Assembly: GCF_033100395.1 (NCBI RefSeq) | Contig: NZ_JAWLVJ010000001.1 | Span: 124,001-188,000 of the forward strand | Length of the DNA: 64,000 bases | Source: Terasakiella sp033100395 | GTDB taxonomy: Bacteria; Pseudomonadota; Alphaproteobacteria; Rhodospirillales; Terasakiellaceae | Direction of reading: 5' to 3' | Shown: positions 35,387-44,024 of the stretch, one piece after another | Numbering within the stretch: position 1 is the first letter of the stretch | Layout of the letters: every line of letters begins with the position of its first letter | The notes under the pieces: generated by a model | What the model was told of the DNA's origin: nothing | The model's input: the letters and a program-made list of their open reading frames with translations, nothing else | Database searches by the model: none | Translations under genes and position numbers: made by a program

Positions 35387-36694
35387 ATGAATAGCAACCC
35401 AGTACATGATGCGCCTCTAACTTATGATGAGGCAAAAGAACTTGCCCAGCACCGTGACCTCACGGTTCGTAAATCGCTGGCCGAGCGTGAAGACATTCGT
35501 CCCGAAATTCTATTCTATCTGGCAGGCGACCCGGACCCGGAAGTACGTAAAGCCATTGCGCGTAACAAGGCAACACCTGCGCGCGCCTATGTGGACCTGG
35601 CACAAGACGCCAACGATGAAATTCGATCGGATCTCGCAGAAAAAATCGCCGTTCTGGCCCCGAAACTGACCGCTTACGAGGTTGACCGGGTGCAAAGCTA
35701 TGCCTTCCAGGCCCTGGAAATTCTCGCGTCCGACCAATTGGCGAATGTGCGGGGCATTCTGGCGGAAACCCTAAAAGATGTCGCCCAGGTACCGGAAGAA
35801 CTGATTAAGAAGCTCGCCTGTGATTCCGAACTGTCGGTTTCCACACCTGTGCTGGAACATTCCCCGGTTCTGACCGATGATGCCTTACTTGAAATTATTT
35901 CCAGCGGGATTTCATCCGGGGCTTTGGGCGCCATTTCAAATCGTGCGAGCGTCAGCTCGTCCGTGTCCGATGCGATTGTGGAAACCCATGATGTGCCTGC
36001 GATTACCACATTGTTATGCAATGACAGCGCCCAGATCCGCGAAGAAACACTGGATCAACTGGTCGATCAATCCCGCGAAATTAAGGAATGGCAGGGGCCA
36101 CTGGTTCATCGCCCTGTCCTAAGTAACAATGCGGCTCAGCGTCTGGCGGAATTTGTTGCAGACAATCTGATGGACAGTTTGAAGGGCCGCGATGACCTGA
36201 ACGCGGAAACCCTGAATGTTGTCAGAAAAGAAGTTTCCCGCCGTTTGGCTGTGAAACATAAACCGCGCAAGAAAACCGTTCCCAGCCTTGATCTTGATCA
36301 GACCAACATGGCACTGAAAAAAGAATATACATGGTTGTTCCAGCAACCTGCCCATGTGATTGCCCAAAATCTGAAACGCATGAACAAACTGACCCCGCAA
36401 GTGGTTGCCAATGCCTTGACTGAAGGCGATTACGATTTTGTAGTGGCGGGGCTGGCTGAACTGTCCCACATGCATATGTCAGTTGCCCAGCGCATGATCG
36501 CCATGCGCAGTGCGCGCGGTGTCGCAGCTTTGTGTTGGAAAGCAGGGATGGATGCGATCATGGCAATGCGCATTCAGGCCAAGGTCGCCCATATTCCGGC
36601 AGATGATATCTTGAAACATAACGATGGGCAATATGCCCTGAAAGATGAAGAACTGCAGTGGCAGATCGACTTTTTCACCAATATGGCTGTTTAA
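35387..36694 (+). CDS. DUF2336 domain protein (HEAT-repeat-like)
   Basis: A 435-residue protein with DUF2336 architecture, a largely alpha-helical protein with repeat-like units in the N-terminal half (LTVRKSLAEREDIRPEILFYLAGDPDPEVRKAIARN). The family is common in Rhodospirillales and has no assigned biochemical function that I can state. It follows the PAS-GAF-GGDEF gene on the same strand, so it may be functionally linked to c-di-GMP signalling (inference from neighbourhood). The stop overlaps the plsC stop by four bases (TTAA). Confidence 0.85.
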   Translation: MNSNPVHDAPLTYDEAKELAQHRDLTVRKSLAEREDIRPEILFYLAGDPDPEVRKAIARNKATPARAYVDLAQDANDEIRSDLAEKIAVLAPKLTAYEVDRVQSYAFQALEILASDQLANVRGILAETLKDVAQVPEELIKKLACDSELSVSTPVLEHSPVLTDDALLEIISSGISSGALGAISNRASVSSSVSDAIVETHDVPAITTLLCNDSAQIREETLDQLVDQSREIKEWQGPLVHRPVLSNNAAQRLAEFVADNLMDSLKGRDDLNAETLNVVRKEVSRRLAVKHKPRKKTVPSLDLDQTNMALKKEYTWLFQQPAHVIAQNLKRMNKLTPQVVANALTEGDYDFVVAGLAELSHMHMSVAQRMIAMRSARGVAALCWKAGMDAIMAMRIQAKVAHIPADDILKHNDGQYALKDEELQWQIDFFTNMAV

Positions 36695-37422
36695 GATTGG
36701 CTCATCTTTTTCAAGGCTTCGGCTTCCAGTTCGCGTGATTTGTCTTCGATCGTTTTTTCCAGAACGTCCATAAACTCTTTGCGTTTCAGACCGGGTTCAA
36801 TCGCGGGCATGATCTCGATAACAATTTTGCCCGGTTTCTTCAAAAAACTACGTCGCCCCCAAAAAACACCGGAATTCAGTCCAACCGGAATAACAGGCTG
36901 TTTGGTCTGGGTATAGATAGCTGCAACACCGGGTTGATAGTCCCCCGCTTCCCCCGGGAAAGAGCGTGTACCTTCCGGGAAAATAACCACATTGCGCCCT
37001 TTTCCAAGTGCCTCTTTCACATCACGCACCATATTTTTCAACGCACTGGCCCCGGCTGCACGATCCACCGCAATATGGCCGCTGCGTTTCACATACCAAC
37101 CATAAAACGGGATTTTCAACAGTTCTTTTTTCAGGATATAAGCCGTTGAAAGACGCAACAAAACAAAGATCGCCGTATCCCAGGCCGACTGGTGTTTGCA
37201 CGCGATGATCGCACCGCTTTCCGGCAGGTTTTCAAGGCCGCGCACTTCATAATCTATGCCGGTGATATTTCGCATGCCCCACATGACATAACGGGTCCAG
37301 AATTGGGATCCTTTACGCATTTCCTGTGACGAAAAAGGCATCAGAACCAACAGGATCAAAGCAATGATCCCGGTGCCGCCAAACAGGTAAATATTAAACA
37401 GGAGCGAGCGGATAAATGTCAT
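36691..37422 (-). CDS. plsC: 1-acyl-sn-glycerol-3-phosphate acyltransferase
   Basis: Converts lysophosphatidic acid to phosphatidic acid in phospholipid synthesis. The 243-residue protein has an N-terminal membrane segment and the acyltransferase motifs HX4D (KHQSAWD) and FPEGTRS, with IPFYGWYVKRSG between them. It is the last gene of the ftsE-ftsX-ydcF-plsC run: its ATG overlaps the ydcF-like stop (ATGA at 37419-37422). Its stop overlaps that of the convergent DUF2336 gene. Family and length are typical. Confidence 0.93.
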   Translation of the reverse strand: MTFIRSLLFNIYLFGGTGIIALILLVLMPFSSQEMRKGSQFWTRYVMWGMRNITGIDYEVRGLENLPESGAIIACKHQSAWDTAIFVLLRLSTAYILKKELLKIPFYGWYVKRSGHIAVDRAAGASALKNMVRDVKEALGKGRNVVIFPEGTRSFPGEAGDYQPGVAAIYTQTKQPVIPVGLNSGVFWGRRSFLKKPGKIVIEIMPAIEPGLKRKEFMDVLEKTIEDKSRELEAEALKKMSQS

Positions 37423-38051
37423 TTCAATATCTCTAAATCAGTTCTGCGGGCCAATTCCTGACGCACCCACACCAACAGGTATTTATTATATTCCCCCACC
37501 AAAAGCGCCGCTGTCCCAGGCCAGCGCCACCATTGATCCACTTTGACATGTTCAGGGAAAACCGGATGGGCAATAATAGTGGTATAAGGTAAATGAAAAG
37601 AAAATTCCAACAGACTTCTTGGCATATGGTAATTGGCTGTCACCAATCGCACGGTCTGAAAGCCTGTTTTTTCCACCCAATCAGCTGTTTCACGCGCATT
37701 ACCGCGGGTATTGTCAGCCTCATGACCAATATCGATACAACATTCCAGCTCCTGCGGCGATTCTTTTGAAAGACTGAGCAGTTCTTCCAGGTCAACCCCG
37801 CGATATACACCAGAAATCAGCATTTTTTGTGCTTTCTGATCAGAAAGAAGTTCCAGGCCCGTATTAAGACGCTTGGTCCCACCTGTTAAAACCACGATAC
37901 CATCAGTCAGACTATCTTGATCCTGAACCGTGCGCGGCACCAAATCGAGGAAAGCGATAAACCCGCCTGTCCAGACAGCACAGATCAGCAGACACAGGAC
38001 GAAAAACGGCCCGATAAAGCGGCGTTTGCGTTTAGGTCCAAAACCACTCAT
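37419..38051 (-). CDS. YdcF/DUF218-family membrane protein
   Basis: A 210-residue protein with an N-terminal transmembrane helix (FFVLCLLICAVWTGGFIAFL) and a DUF218 domain: DGIVVLTGGTKRLNTGLELL, then MLISGVYRG, and NARETADWVEKTGFQTVRLVTANYHMPRS. Relatives (YdcF, ElyC) act in the cell envelope, with ElyC linked to peptidoglycan lipid carriers; a specific role cannot be assigned here. It lies between ftsX (3-base gap) and plsC (ATGA overlap), consistent with an envelope-assembly operon. Confidence 0.88.
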   Translation of the reverse strand: MSGFGPKRKRRFIGPFFVLCLLICAVWTGGFIAFLDLVPRTVQDQDSLTDGIVVLTGGTKRLNTGLELLSDQKAQKMLISGVYRGVDLEELLSLSKESPQELECCIDIGHEADNTRGNARETADWVEKTGFQTVRLVTANYHMPRSLLEFSFHLPYTTIIAHPVFPEHVKVDQWWRWPGTAALLVGEYNKYLLVWVRQELARRTDLEILK

Positions 38052-38054
38052 GGG

Positions 38055-38948
38055 TTAAACCATCTTTTTCAGGCTGCGTAACACAGCTGACCTTGCCGTC
38101 AGATATCCCATCAACCCGGAAATCAGCGGCAGCGACATGACAGCCACCCACTGCACAGGCGTGATATCAATCTGTGGCAATAAAGCACTGTCGATCTGGC
38201 GATAAAGATAGGCAAACCCGCCAAATGTCGGCCCGGCAACCGCCAGCCCCAACATCCCGCCACGCAGGCCCAGATGCAGGGAATGTTCCGCAAACTGACG
38301 CGCGATATAACTATCCTGTGCTCCGATCAAATGCAGCACCTCAATCACGTCATGATGGATGGCAAGGCCTGTTTTGGTCACAAAAAAGATCGTTCCGATG
38401 GAGGCCAGCCCAATCAGCGCCAACACGATATAAGCACCATATTCCAACGTCTGGCTCATGCGGATCAGGCGATCCAGCCAGATGCGATGATCATCCAGTG
38501 TTGCCCCCGGGGCCACCTGACTTATCTGGGTCAGTACCGCATTGGCATCAAATTCAACAGATGAACGCAAGGTCACATCAATCAAATGCGGCATGGGCAT
38601 ATCTGAAAGACTGTTTGCGTTACCCAACCAGGGTTCCAGCAGTTCCAGCACCTCGGACTTCGCCATGGGGTTCGCCAGCAAGACAGCCGGGTTAGCACGC
38701 AGGATTTTAAGGGCGGCTTCAGTTTGATGCTGATCCGCCTGAACACTGCGTTGCGGTGGGATTTGTACCGTCAGCGTATCACTGGCCCCTTGTTCCCAGC
38801 GCAGGCTGACCGATTGCATGATGCTGGTTGCAATGACGGATAAAGCCGCCAGATAAACCATAAAGGCAATCAACCAGGGCAGAAAGCGCGTGCCCGGGTC
38901 TTTATCCAGCGGCAAATCTTTATGATGGTTAAAGGACAGGAAACTCAT
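38055..38948 (-). CDS. ftsX: cell-division ABC transporter permease FtsX
   Basis: Membrane partner of FtsE; FtsEX couples septal peptidoglycan hydrolase activity to the Z-ring. The 297-residue protein has an N-terminal cytoplasmic tail, one helix (FLPWLIAFMVYLAALSVIA), an extracytoplasmic loop of about 100 residues, and three C-terminal helices (AYIVLALIGLASIGTIFFV and others), the standard FtsX topology. Its ATG overlaps the ftsE stop (ATGA at 38945-38948). Confidence 0.94.
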   Translation of the reverse strand: MSFLSFNHHKDLPLDKDPGTRFLPWLIAFMVYLAALSVIATSIMQSVSLRWEQGASDTLTVQIPPQRSVQADQHQTEAALKILRANPAVLLANPMAKSEVLELLEPWLGNANSLSDMPMPHLIDVTLRSSVEFDANAVLTQISQVAPGATLDDHRIWLDRLIRMSQTLEYGAYIVLALIGLASIGTIFFVTKTGLAIHHDVIEVLHLIGAQDSYIARQFAEHSLHLGLRGGMLGLAVAGPTFGGFAYLYRQIDSALLPQIDITPVQWVAVMSLPLISGLMGYLTARSAVLRSLKKMV

Positions 38949-39661
38949 GAGATTTTCCCTTCCATGCGGATACCACCGCCGCGCGCCGGGCGCAATGGGC
39001 CCATTTGTTCCACCCGGCCATCTTCAATACAGATACGCGGATGGCCAAACTGACGCACCAGTCCTTCGTTGTGGGTCGCCATCACAATGGTCGTGCCCAG
39101 CTTGTTTAATTCTTCCAGCAAATGCAAAAGACGCACTGCCAGCTTGTCATCCACATTCCCCGTCGGCTCATCCGCCAGCAATAGACGCGGACGGGTAATA
39201 ACAGCACGGGCAAGGGCCACACGTTGCTGCTGCCCACCTGAAAGCGTGGTGGGGCGCGCATCCATATGATCTTTTAAGCCCACCCAGGCCAAAAGTTCAC
39301 TTACGTGCTTTTTGATATCTTTTTCATGAACATTAGCAACCCGCATGGGCAAAGCCACATTATCAAAGGTGGAAAGATGATCCAGCAGGCGGAATTCCTG
39401 AAATACAACGCCGACTTCACGGCGAAGCGCAGGCAATTTTTCCCGGTCGGTCGTTGCGATATCGCTGCCAAACAGGGAAATCAGGCCACGGGTCGGGCGA
39501 TGGGCCAGATACATCAGTTTCAACAGGGAGGACTTACCCGCCCCACTGGGACCGGTCAGAAAATGAAACGCACCTTCATTCAAGGTCAAAGAGACATCGC
39601 GCAGAATCTCGGGACCAACCCCATAGCGCAATCCAACATTTTCCAGTTTAACGATAACCAA
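38945..39661 (-). CDS. ftsE: cell-division ABC transporter ATP-binding protein FtsE
   Basis: ATPase of the FtsEX complex. The 238-residue protein has Walker A GPSGAGKSS, signature LSGGQQQRVALARA and Walker B LLLADEPTGNVD, all normal. The reading frame opens with a TTG at 39659-39661 (VIVKLENVGLRYG); no ATG or GTG is available near that point, so TTG is the likely start. The upstream stretch GGGATTTCTGAGAC gives only a weak ribosome site. It leads a coupled run with ftsX, a ydcF-like gene and plsC, and is divergent from the zinc-ribbon gene at 39859. Confidence 0.94.
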   Translation of the reverse strand: MVIVKLENVGLRYGVGPEILRDVSLTLNEGAFHFLTGPSGAGKSSLLKLMYLAHRPTRGLISLFGSDIATTDREKLPALRREVGVVFQEFRLLDHLSTFDNVALPMRVANVHEKDIKKHVSELLAWVGLKDHMDARPTTLSGGQQQRVALARAVITRPRLLLADEPTGNVDDKLAVRLLHLLEELNKLGTTIVMATHNEGLVRQFGHPRICIEDGRVEQMGPLRPARGGGIRMEGKIS

Positions 39662-39858
39662 GTCTCAGAAATCCCAATATATTTTCGGTCCTCTTTTTTA
39701 TGCGAACTTTGAGCCTGAGTTAAGACCTTATTCACACAATCTGAGTTAAAGTGAAAAATAACGATATTTATGAAAGAAATTGCTTTATGCGTGATCTTGC
39801 GTCAAAGTAAGGAAACGCCTATAAAGTTTAAGGACTTACGTGAAATTTTGGTGGCCTT

Positions 39859-40821
39859 ATGATTATTAGTTGTCCGAACTGTTCAGCACATTATTCCGTT
39901 CCGATCGCCGCACTGGGCGAAGATGGGCGCACGTTACGTTGTGCGAATTGTGGTCATGCCTGGGAACAAAAGCCCTATGATGACAGTATTCTTGAACTTG
40001 ATGATCATGAAACAACGACAGCACCACCGCCGCCTCCCCCTCCACCTGCGCCAGAACCGGCCCCCATGCCGGAACCTGAGCCAGAACCCGAACCAGAACC
40101 TGTGTTTGAGCCAGAACCAGAGCCGGAACCGGAACCACCAGCGGCATCTGATGCCCCTGTGGATGACATGCCGTCTGATGAAGAATTAAACGATATCTTC
40201 GGCGATGATGATATTGAACCGATGGAATCCATGGCGGAATCCATGTATAGCTCTGACGATATCGACACATTGGATGACATTGGTGATCCAGAACCAATCC
40301 CGGAAGTCTTCACCGCGCCTGTGCGCAAAAAAGAAAAGCAGAAGAAAAAGGGCGGGTTCTTCAAGTTCCTGTTCTATATTATCCTGCTGCTGGCCATTCT
40401 GGTCGCCGCCATTCATTTTGGTCGTTCATTCATCACACAGTTTGTGCCGCAGACAACGGATTATTACAAAATCTACGACCAATATTACGGCGAGATTCAG
40501 GAAATGCTGGGCATGACACCGAAACTTGAAGAGTCGTTGGTCTTTAGAGAGTACACAACCGACATCGTTAAAGAAGGCAATGACACCATTGTGGTCGTCG
40601 TCGGCGATGTGGCCAATATTTCAGAGGTGAAATTCAGCGTGCCGATGATCCGGATTTCTCTTTATGACGTAAATGACGAAGAAGTGCATTTCGAAGTCGT
40701 GGAAACAACAGATCGCGAGATTGAAGCGGGGGGGTTCTCCCCGTTTGAAGCCCGCATCAAAAACCCACCATCATCCGCACGCCGCGTCGGTGTGGACTTT
40801 ATGGTCCCTGAAGCGCAATAA
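39859..40821 (+). CDS. zinc-ribbon protein with Pro-Glu-rich linker, membrane helix and DUF3426 domain
   Basis: A 320-residue protein. Residues 1-40 form a zinc ribbon of the MJ0042 type with two CxxC pairs (CPNC and CANC). About residues 55-95 is a repeat-like proline/glutamate-rich linker (PPPPPPP, then repeated PEPE), followed by an acidic segment. A transmembrane helix lies about residues 173-195 (FKFLFYIILLLAILVAAIH), and the C-terminal part resembles DUF3426. Such proteins sit next to ftsEX in related genomes, suggesting an envelope role; function is unknown. It is divergent from ftsE and ends at a bidirectional terminator. Confidence 0.85.
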   Translation: MIISCPNCSAHYSVPIAALGEDGRTLRCANCGHAWEQKPYDDSILELDDHETTTAPPPPPPPPAPEPAPMPEPEPEPEPEPVFEPEPEPEPEPPAASDAPVDDMPSDEELNDIFGDDDIEPMESMAESMYSSDDIDTLDDIGDPEPIPEVFTAPVRKKEKQKKKGGFFKFLFYIILLLAILVAAIHFGRSFITQFVPQTTDYYKIYDQYYGEIQEMLGMTPKLEESLVFREYTTDIVKEGNDTIVVVVGDVANISEVKFSVPMIRISLYDVNDEEVHFEVVETTDREIEAGGFSPFEARIKNPPSSARRVGVDFMVPEAQ

Positions 40822-40842
40822 ACCGTTTCAGATATAATATTT

Positions 40843-40880
40843 AAAAGCCGCCTCCTTCATTTAAGGGGCGGCTTATTTAT
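40843..40880. terminator. bidirectional terminator between zinc-ribbon and HAD genes
   Basis: Stem AAGCCGCC (40845-40852) / GGCGGCTT (40867-40874), followed by ATTTATTT on the plus strand and AAAT/TTTAAATA on the minus strand. It lies between convergent genes. Confidence 0.7.
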
Positions 40881-41566
40881 TTCTGATAAAATTGCACCAT
40901 ATTGGATAGGGCAAACATCTCACGAAAAACCATATCCGCGCCAGCAAGTTCCAGCATTTCAGCATAGCCAGGCCCGGCATGGGATGCCCCTGCAAACCCA
41001 AAGACGGTCATTCCGGCTTTTTGCGCCCCTTTAATCCCGACCGGGCTATCTTCAATCACCAAGCAGCGATCCGGTGAAACACCCATTTCTTTAGCCGCAT
41101 GCAAAAACAAATCAGGCGCCGGTTTGCCGCGCATGACCATTTCAGCGCTGAATAAATTGGGTTTGAAATGATCAATCATTTTGGTCAGTTCCAAAGAATG
41201 GGTGATCTTTTCAATGCTACCGCTGGACGCCACACATACGGGCAGCTTGATCAACTCCAAGACTTCTTCCATGCCGCTAACCGGGGCAAGGCGTTGTTCA
41301 AACACGTCTCGATCAGCCTTGCGAACCTGTTGTTCAAAATCATCCGGCAGTTCAATCCCGGCACTTTTAAAGACAAGTTCTTTCACCCGTTTCAGGCTGG
41401 AGCCTGTGAACCGTTCACGACATTCACGGGGCGGCACATCCGCATCATATTTTGCGAGCACTTCTGAAAGCACATGCGAGGCCAAAAGCTCGCTATCCAC
41501 AAGCACGCCGTCACAATCAAATATGATCAGATCGAAGGCGCAATCAGCGTTTGTGTCTATGGTCAT
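40877..41566 (-). CDS. HAD-superfamily phosphatase (beta-phosphoglucomutase/PGP-like)
   Basis: A 229-residue hydrolase with HAD motif I DCDGVLVDSE, motif II region VCVASSGS, a Lys motif GKPAPDLFLHAAKEMG, and motif IV VIEDSPVGIKGAQKAGM. The order fits the PGP/beta-phosphoglucomutase subgroup, but the substrate cannot be told from sequence. The likely start (MTIDTNADCAFD, 41564-41566) lies inside the end of the potassium-channel gene, overlapping it by 23 bases; an upstream ATG at 41602 is also possible. Confidence 0.88.
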   Translation of the reverse strand: MTIDTNADCAFDLIIFDCDGVLVDSELLASHVLSEVLAKYDADVPPRECRERFTGSSLKRVKELVFKSAGIELPDDFEQQVRKADRDVFEQRLAPVSGMEEVLELIKLPVCVASSGSIEKITHSLELTKMIDHFKPNLFSAEMVMRGKPAPDLFLHAAKEMGVSPDRCLVIEDSPVGIKGAQKAGMTVFGFAGASHAGPGYAEMLELAGADMVFREMFALSNMVQFYQK

Positions 41567-42656
41567 CCTGTAAACTTTCACCACAATGGGGACAATGGGC
41601 ATAAAAATGCAGGCCCCCTTTTACACTATGGTGCAGGATGTTGCGCGCTTCTTCTATAGAAATTCCCAAATCTTCCTGAATTTTACGCAATTGTTCGGCT
41701 TCTTCTTCTGTCAAAACGCCGTCTGCCAACGCGTCCACCACCCGGTCGCGGTATTTTTCCCGACGCAGATGCAGTTGTTCGGAAAAAGCAGAGGCCAGAA
41801 TCCCGGCAGGCAACGCAACCATCCCGATCCCGACGATGGAAATCGCTGCCCCAAAAAATTTACCCACGGGCGTGATCGGATAGGCATCGCCAAACCCCAC
41901 CGTCGTCAGTGTAATCACCGCCCACCACATGGCATTCGGGATATTCGAAAAAACGTCGGGCTGGGCTTCATGTTCAAACAGAAAAATCATGCTGGCCGCA
42001 AAAATCATTAATAGCAGCAGCACAAAAAGCGCGGCCCCAAAGGCACGCGCTTCCTGCCTGAGAACCGTCAGCATAATGGACATGGCAGAGGAATAACGCG
42101 TCAGCTTAAAGACCCGAAGCAGACGCAGAACCCGCATGAAACGAAGATCGACAGCAATCAGGAAGCTGAGATAAAATGGAAGGATTGCGATAATATCAAC
42201 CAGTGCCGTCGGCGTAAGCAGATACTTCAGTCGCCCCCAAACCGGATGTGCAAATTTCGGATCAGGATTTTCCGAAACCGTCCAGATTCTCAAGGCCAAT
42301 TCAATAGTGAAGACAGCAACGGAAAACAGTTCAAACCCGTAGAAGTAATCCCCATAAACCTGCTGCAGAGAAGCAACCGATTCCAGAATAACTGCCAGAA
42401 CGTTCAGGGAAATTAGAGCAATGATAAATACATCAAAAAACAGGGAAGGAAAGTCATCCTTGCGCCCGACTTCCATAACTTCATAAACCCGGTTCCGTCG
42501 GCTTTGATTATCTGCTTGTGGAGTAAATTCGCGCTGACGGGGGGCAACCGCATCCAGAATATCGCTCTCACGTCGCCCGACCGTTTGATCTTTGTGGACC
42601 GTTTCGGCCTTTTTGATTCGACGGCCTTTACCTGATCTACGTTCCTGCTGTGCCAT
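41544..42656 (-). CDS. voltage-gated-type potassium channel with C-terminal metal-ligand-like tail
   Basis: A 370-residue ion channel of the Kv type. It has an N-terminal basic tail, six membrane spans including an S4-like segment with regular arginines (VDLRFMRVLRLLRVFKLTRY) and the selectivity filter TTVGFGD between S5 and S6. The C-terminal 40 residues end HFYAHCPHCGESLQDDHRHKR, a Cys/His-rich tail resembling half a zinc ribbon, which is unusual for this family. It shares 23 bases with the downstream HAD gene. Physiological role (K+ balance, membrane potential) is inferred. Confidence 0.9.
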   Translation of the reverse strand: MAQQERRSGKGRRIKKAETVHKDQTVGRRESDILDAVAPRQREFTPQADNQSRRNRVYEVMEVGRKDDFPSLFFDVFIIALISLNVLAVILESVASLQQVYGDYFYGFELFSVAVFTIELALRIWTVSENPDPKFAHPVWGRLKYLLTPTALVDIIAILPFYLSFLIAVDLRFMRVLRLLRVFKLTRYSSAMSIMLTVLRQEARAFGAALFVLLLLMIFAASMIFLFEHEAQPDVFSNIPNAMWWAVITLTTVGFGDAYPITPVGKFFGAAISIVGIGMVALPAGILASAFSEQLHLRREKYRDRVVDALADGVLTEEEAEQLRKIQEDLGISIEEARNILHHSVKGGLHFYAHCPHCGESLQDDHRHKR

Positions 42657-42719
42657 AGCCTTGCACCCATTTCCCCTATTTCAACAGATCAAGTGTAGGA
42701 AAAAAGGATGAAGGAAGGT

Positions 42720-43910
42720 TTAAGTCAGGCAGGGCTTGCCTTCTTCATAGGGAGTACCTTGCGGACACCGTGTGCCCAGCATAAAGATGATAGAGGCGAG
42801 CGAACAGGCAGCCGCACTCCAAAGTCCAAGCTCGCTAAATCCGGTTTGTTCCATGGCAATCCCGGCCAAAATCGGGCCAACGATTTGCCCAACGCCGTAA
42901 GACACCACCAAAATACCCATGAGCGCAGATGGATTGTGCGGCGACAACTTGCCACCAAGGGCCAGCACCACGGTTACAATCCCCATGAAACATCCGCCAA
43001 ACATAAAGCCACCGACCAGGGCACTGGCTGAAGACGGGATCAGGACGGGCAAGGCACATCCGACAGCCTGAACCAGATAGGCAAGAACCAATGCTTTAAA
43101 ATCACCCATTTTGCCGGCAACCTTCATCCAGAAGTAACAACTTGGTGCAAGGGCAACGCCCAGCATCACCCAGGCGTAATTGCGGCTATCAGCAAGGGCC
43201 GGGTTTTCCGCCATGATGGAGATAATAAAAGTCGTGCCGATGGAAAACGTCGCGCCTGCCAGACAGTAAGAAATCAGCAGAAATGTTATTTGTCTCTGAC
43301 GCAATTTTACCTGATTGGCATGACCCGCAACGGGTGTCGGCAAGCCATCCGCCCCCACCCACAACATGGCAGGGATCGCAAGCAACAGGCCAATTACGCC
43401 AATGATCAGCCAGGCATTACTCCATCCCATGACAGGTTCAGACCATGTCAGAACAATCCCGCTGACAATCACACCTAAACCCACACCGCTAAAGTGAATA
43501 CCGATATAATCAGGGCGATGGCGTTGCTTTAAATGATCCAGCACTAATGAAGTGCAAATCACCATTCCTGCCGCACTTGTCAGACCCGAAATATAACGCA
43601 AGCCCGACCAGATCACGACACTGTCGGTAAAGGCCATCAATGCCGTGGTCAAAACAGCCAAAATCATCCCCCAGCGATAATAAGTCAGTTTAACCATGGG
43701 ATCACGCAGACGACTGGCGATCAAAGCACCGGACAAATATCCAGCATAGTTAAAGGCCGCCAGAAAGCCTGCCCCATCATCCCCCAAACCCGTTGCCGTT
43801 TGCATGGCAGGCAGCAAAGGTGTCAGCGCAAATCGTGCAATCCCCATGGTGAGGATAAGTGACGAAATACTGGCAAGAAGCAATTTCCATGTGGGCAGGT
43901 GATGTTGCAT
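42720..43910 (-). CDS. MFS transporter, YbfB/YjiJ family
   Basis: A 396-residue membrane protein with about 12 hydrophobic spans. The N-terminal pattern LILTMGIARFALTPLLPAM and FLAAFNYAGYLSGALIASRL, with a basic loop RDPMVKLTYYRWG, fits the YbfB/YjiJ subgroup of the major facilitator superfamily. The substrate is unknown. It is divergent from a LysR-type regulator (44025), and the intervening 114 bases hold twin palindromes that may be the regulator's sites. The start is an ATG at 43908-43910. Confidence 0.88.
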   Translation of the reverse strand: MQHHLPTWKLLLASISSLILTMGIARFALTPLLPAMQTATGLGDDGAGFLAAFNYAGYLSGALIASRLRDPMVKLTYYRWGMILAVLTTALMAFTDSVVIWSGLRYISGLTSAAGMVICTSLVLDHLKQRHRPDYIGIHFSGVGLGVIVSGIVLTWSEPVMGWSNAWLIIGVIGLLLAIPAMLWVGADGLPTPVAGHANQVKLRQRQITFLLISYCLAGATFSIGTTFIISIMAENPALADSRNYAWVMLGVALAPSCYFWMKVAGKMGDFKALVLAYLVQAVGCALPVLIPSSASALVGGFMFGGCFMGIVTVVLALGGKLSPHNPSALMGILVVSYGVGQIVGPILAGIAMEQTGFSELGLWSAAACSLASIIFMLGTRCPQGTPYEEGKPCLT

Positions 43911-43986
43911 CAGTTGGCACCTTTTTGTTTGATGATCGAACAGTATAGTATCTTGTGAAAATAATCATTACAAACGATTAGTTTTG

Positions 43987-44015
43987 ATGATATCATTCAT
44001 AAAAAGTGATATCAT
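43987..44015. promoter_or_regulatory. twin palindromes (TGATATCA) between MFS and LysR genes
   Basis: ATGATATCAT at 43987-43996 and TGATATCATG at 44007-44016 share the perfect palindrome TGATATCA, 19 bases start to start (two helical turns), ending 9 bases before the regulator ATG. They are candidate sites for the LysR-type protein or an autoregulator. Confidence 0.55.
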
Positions 44016-44024
44016 GAGGTCGCT

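Noticed and set aside
40060..40140. Short tandem repeat that could be mistaken for a CRISPR or satellite
   Set aside because: It is the Pro-Glu-rich linker coding repeat of the zinc-ribbon protein; units are codon-sized and imperfect, with no spacers.
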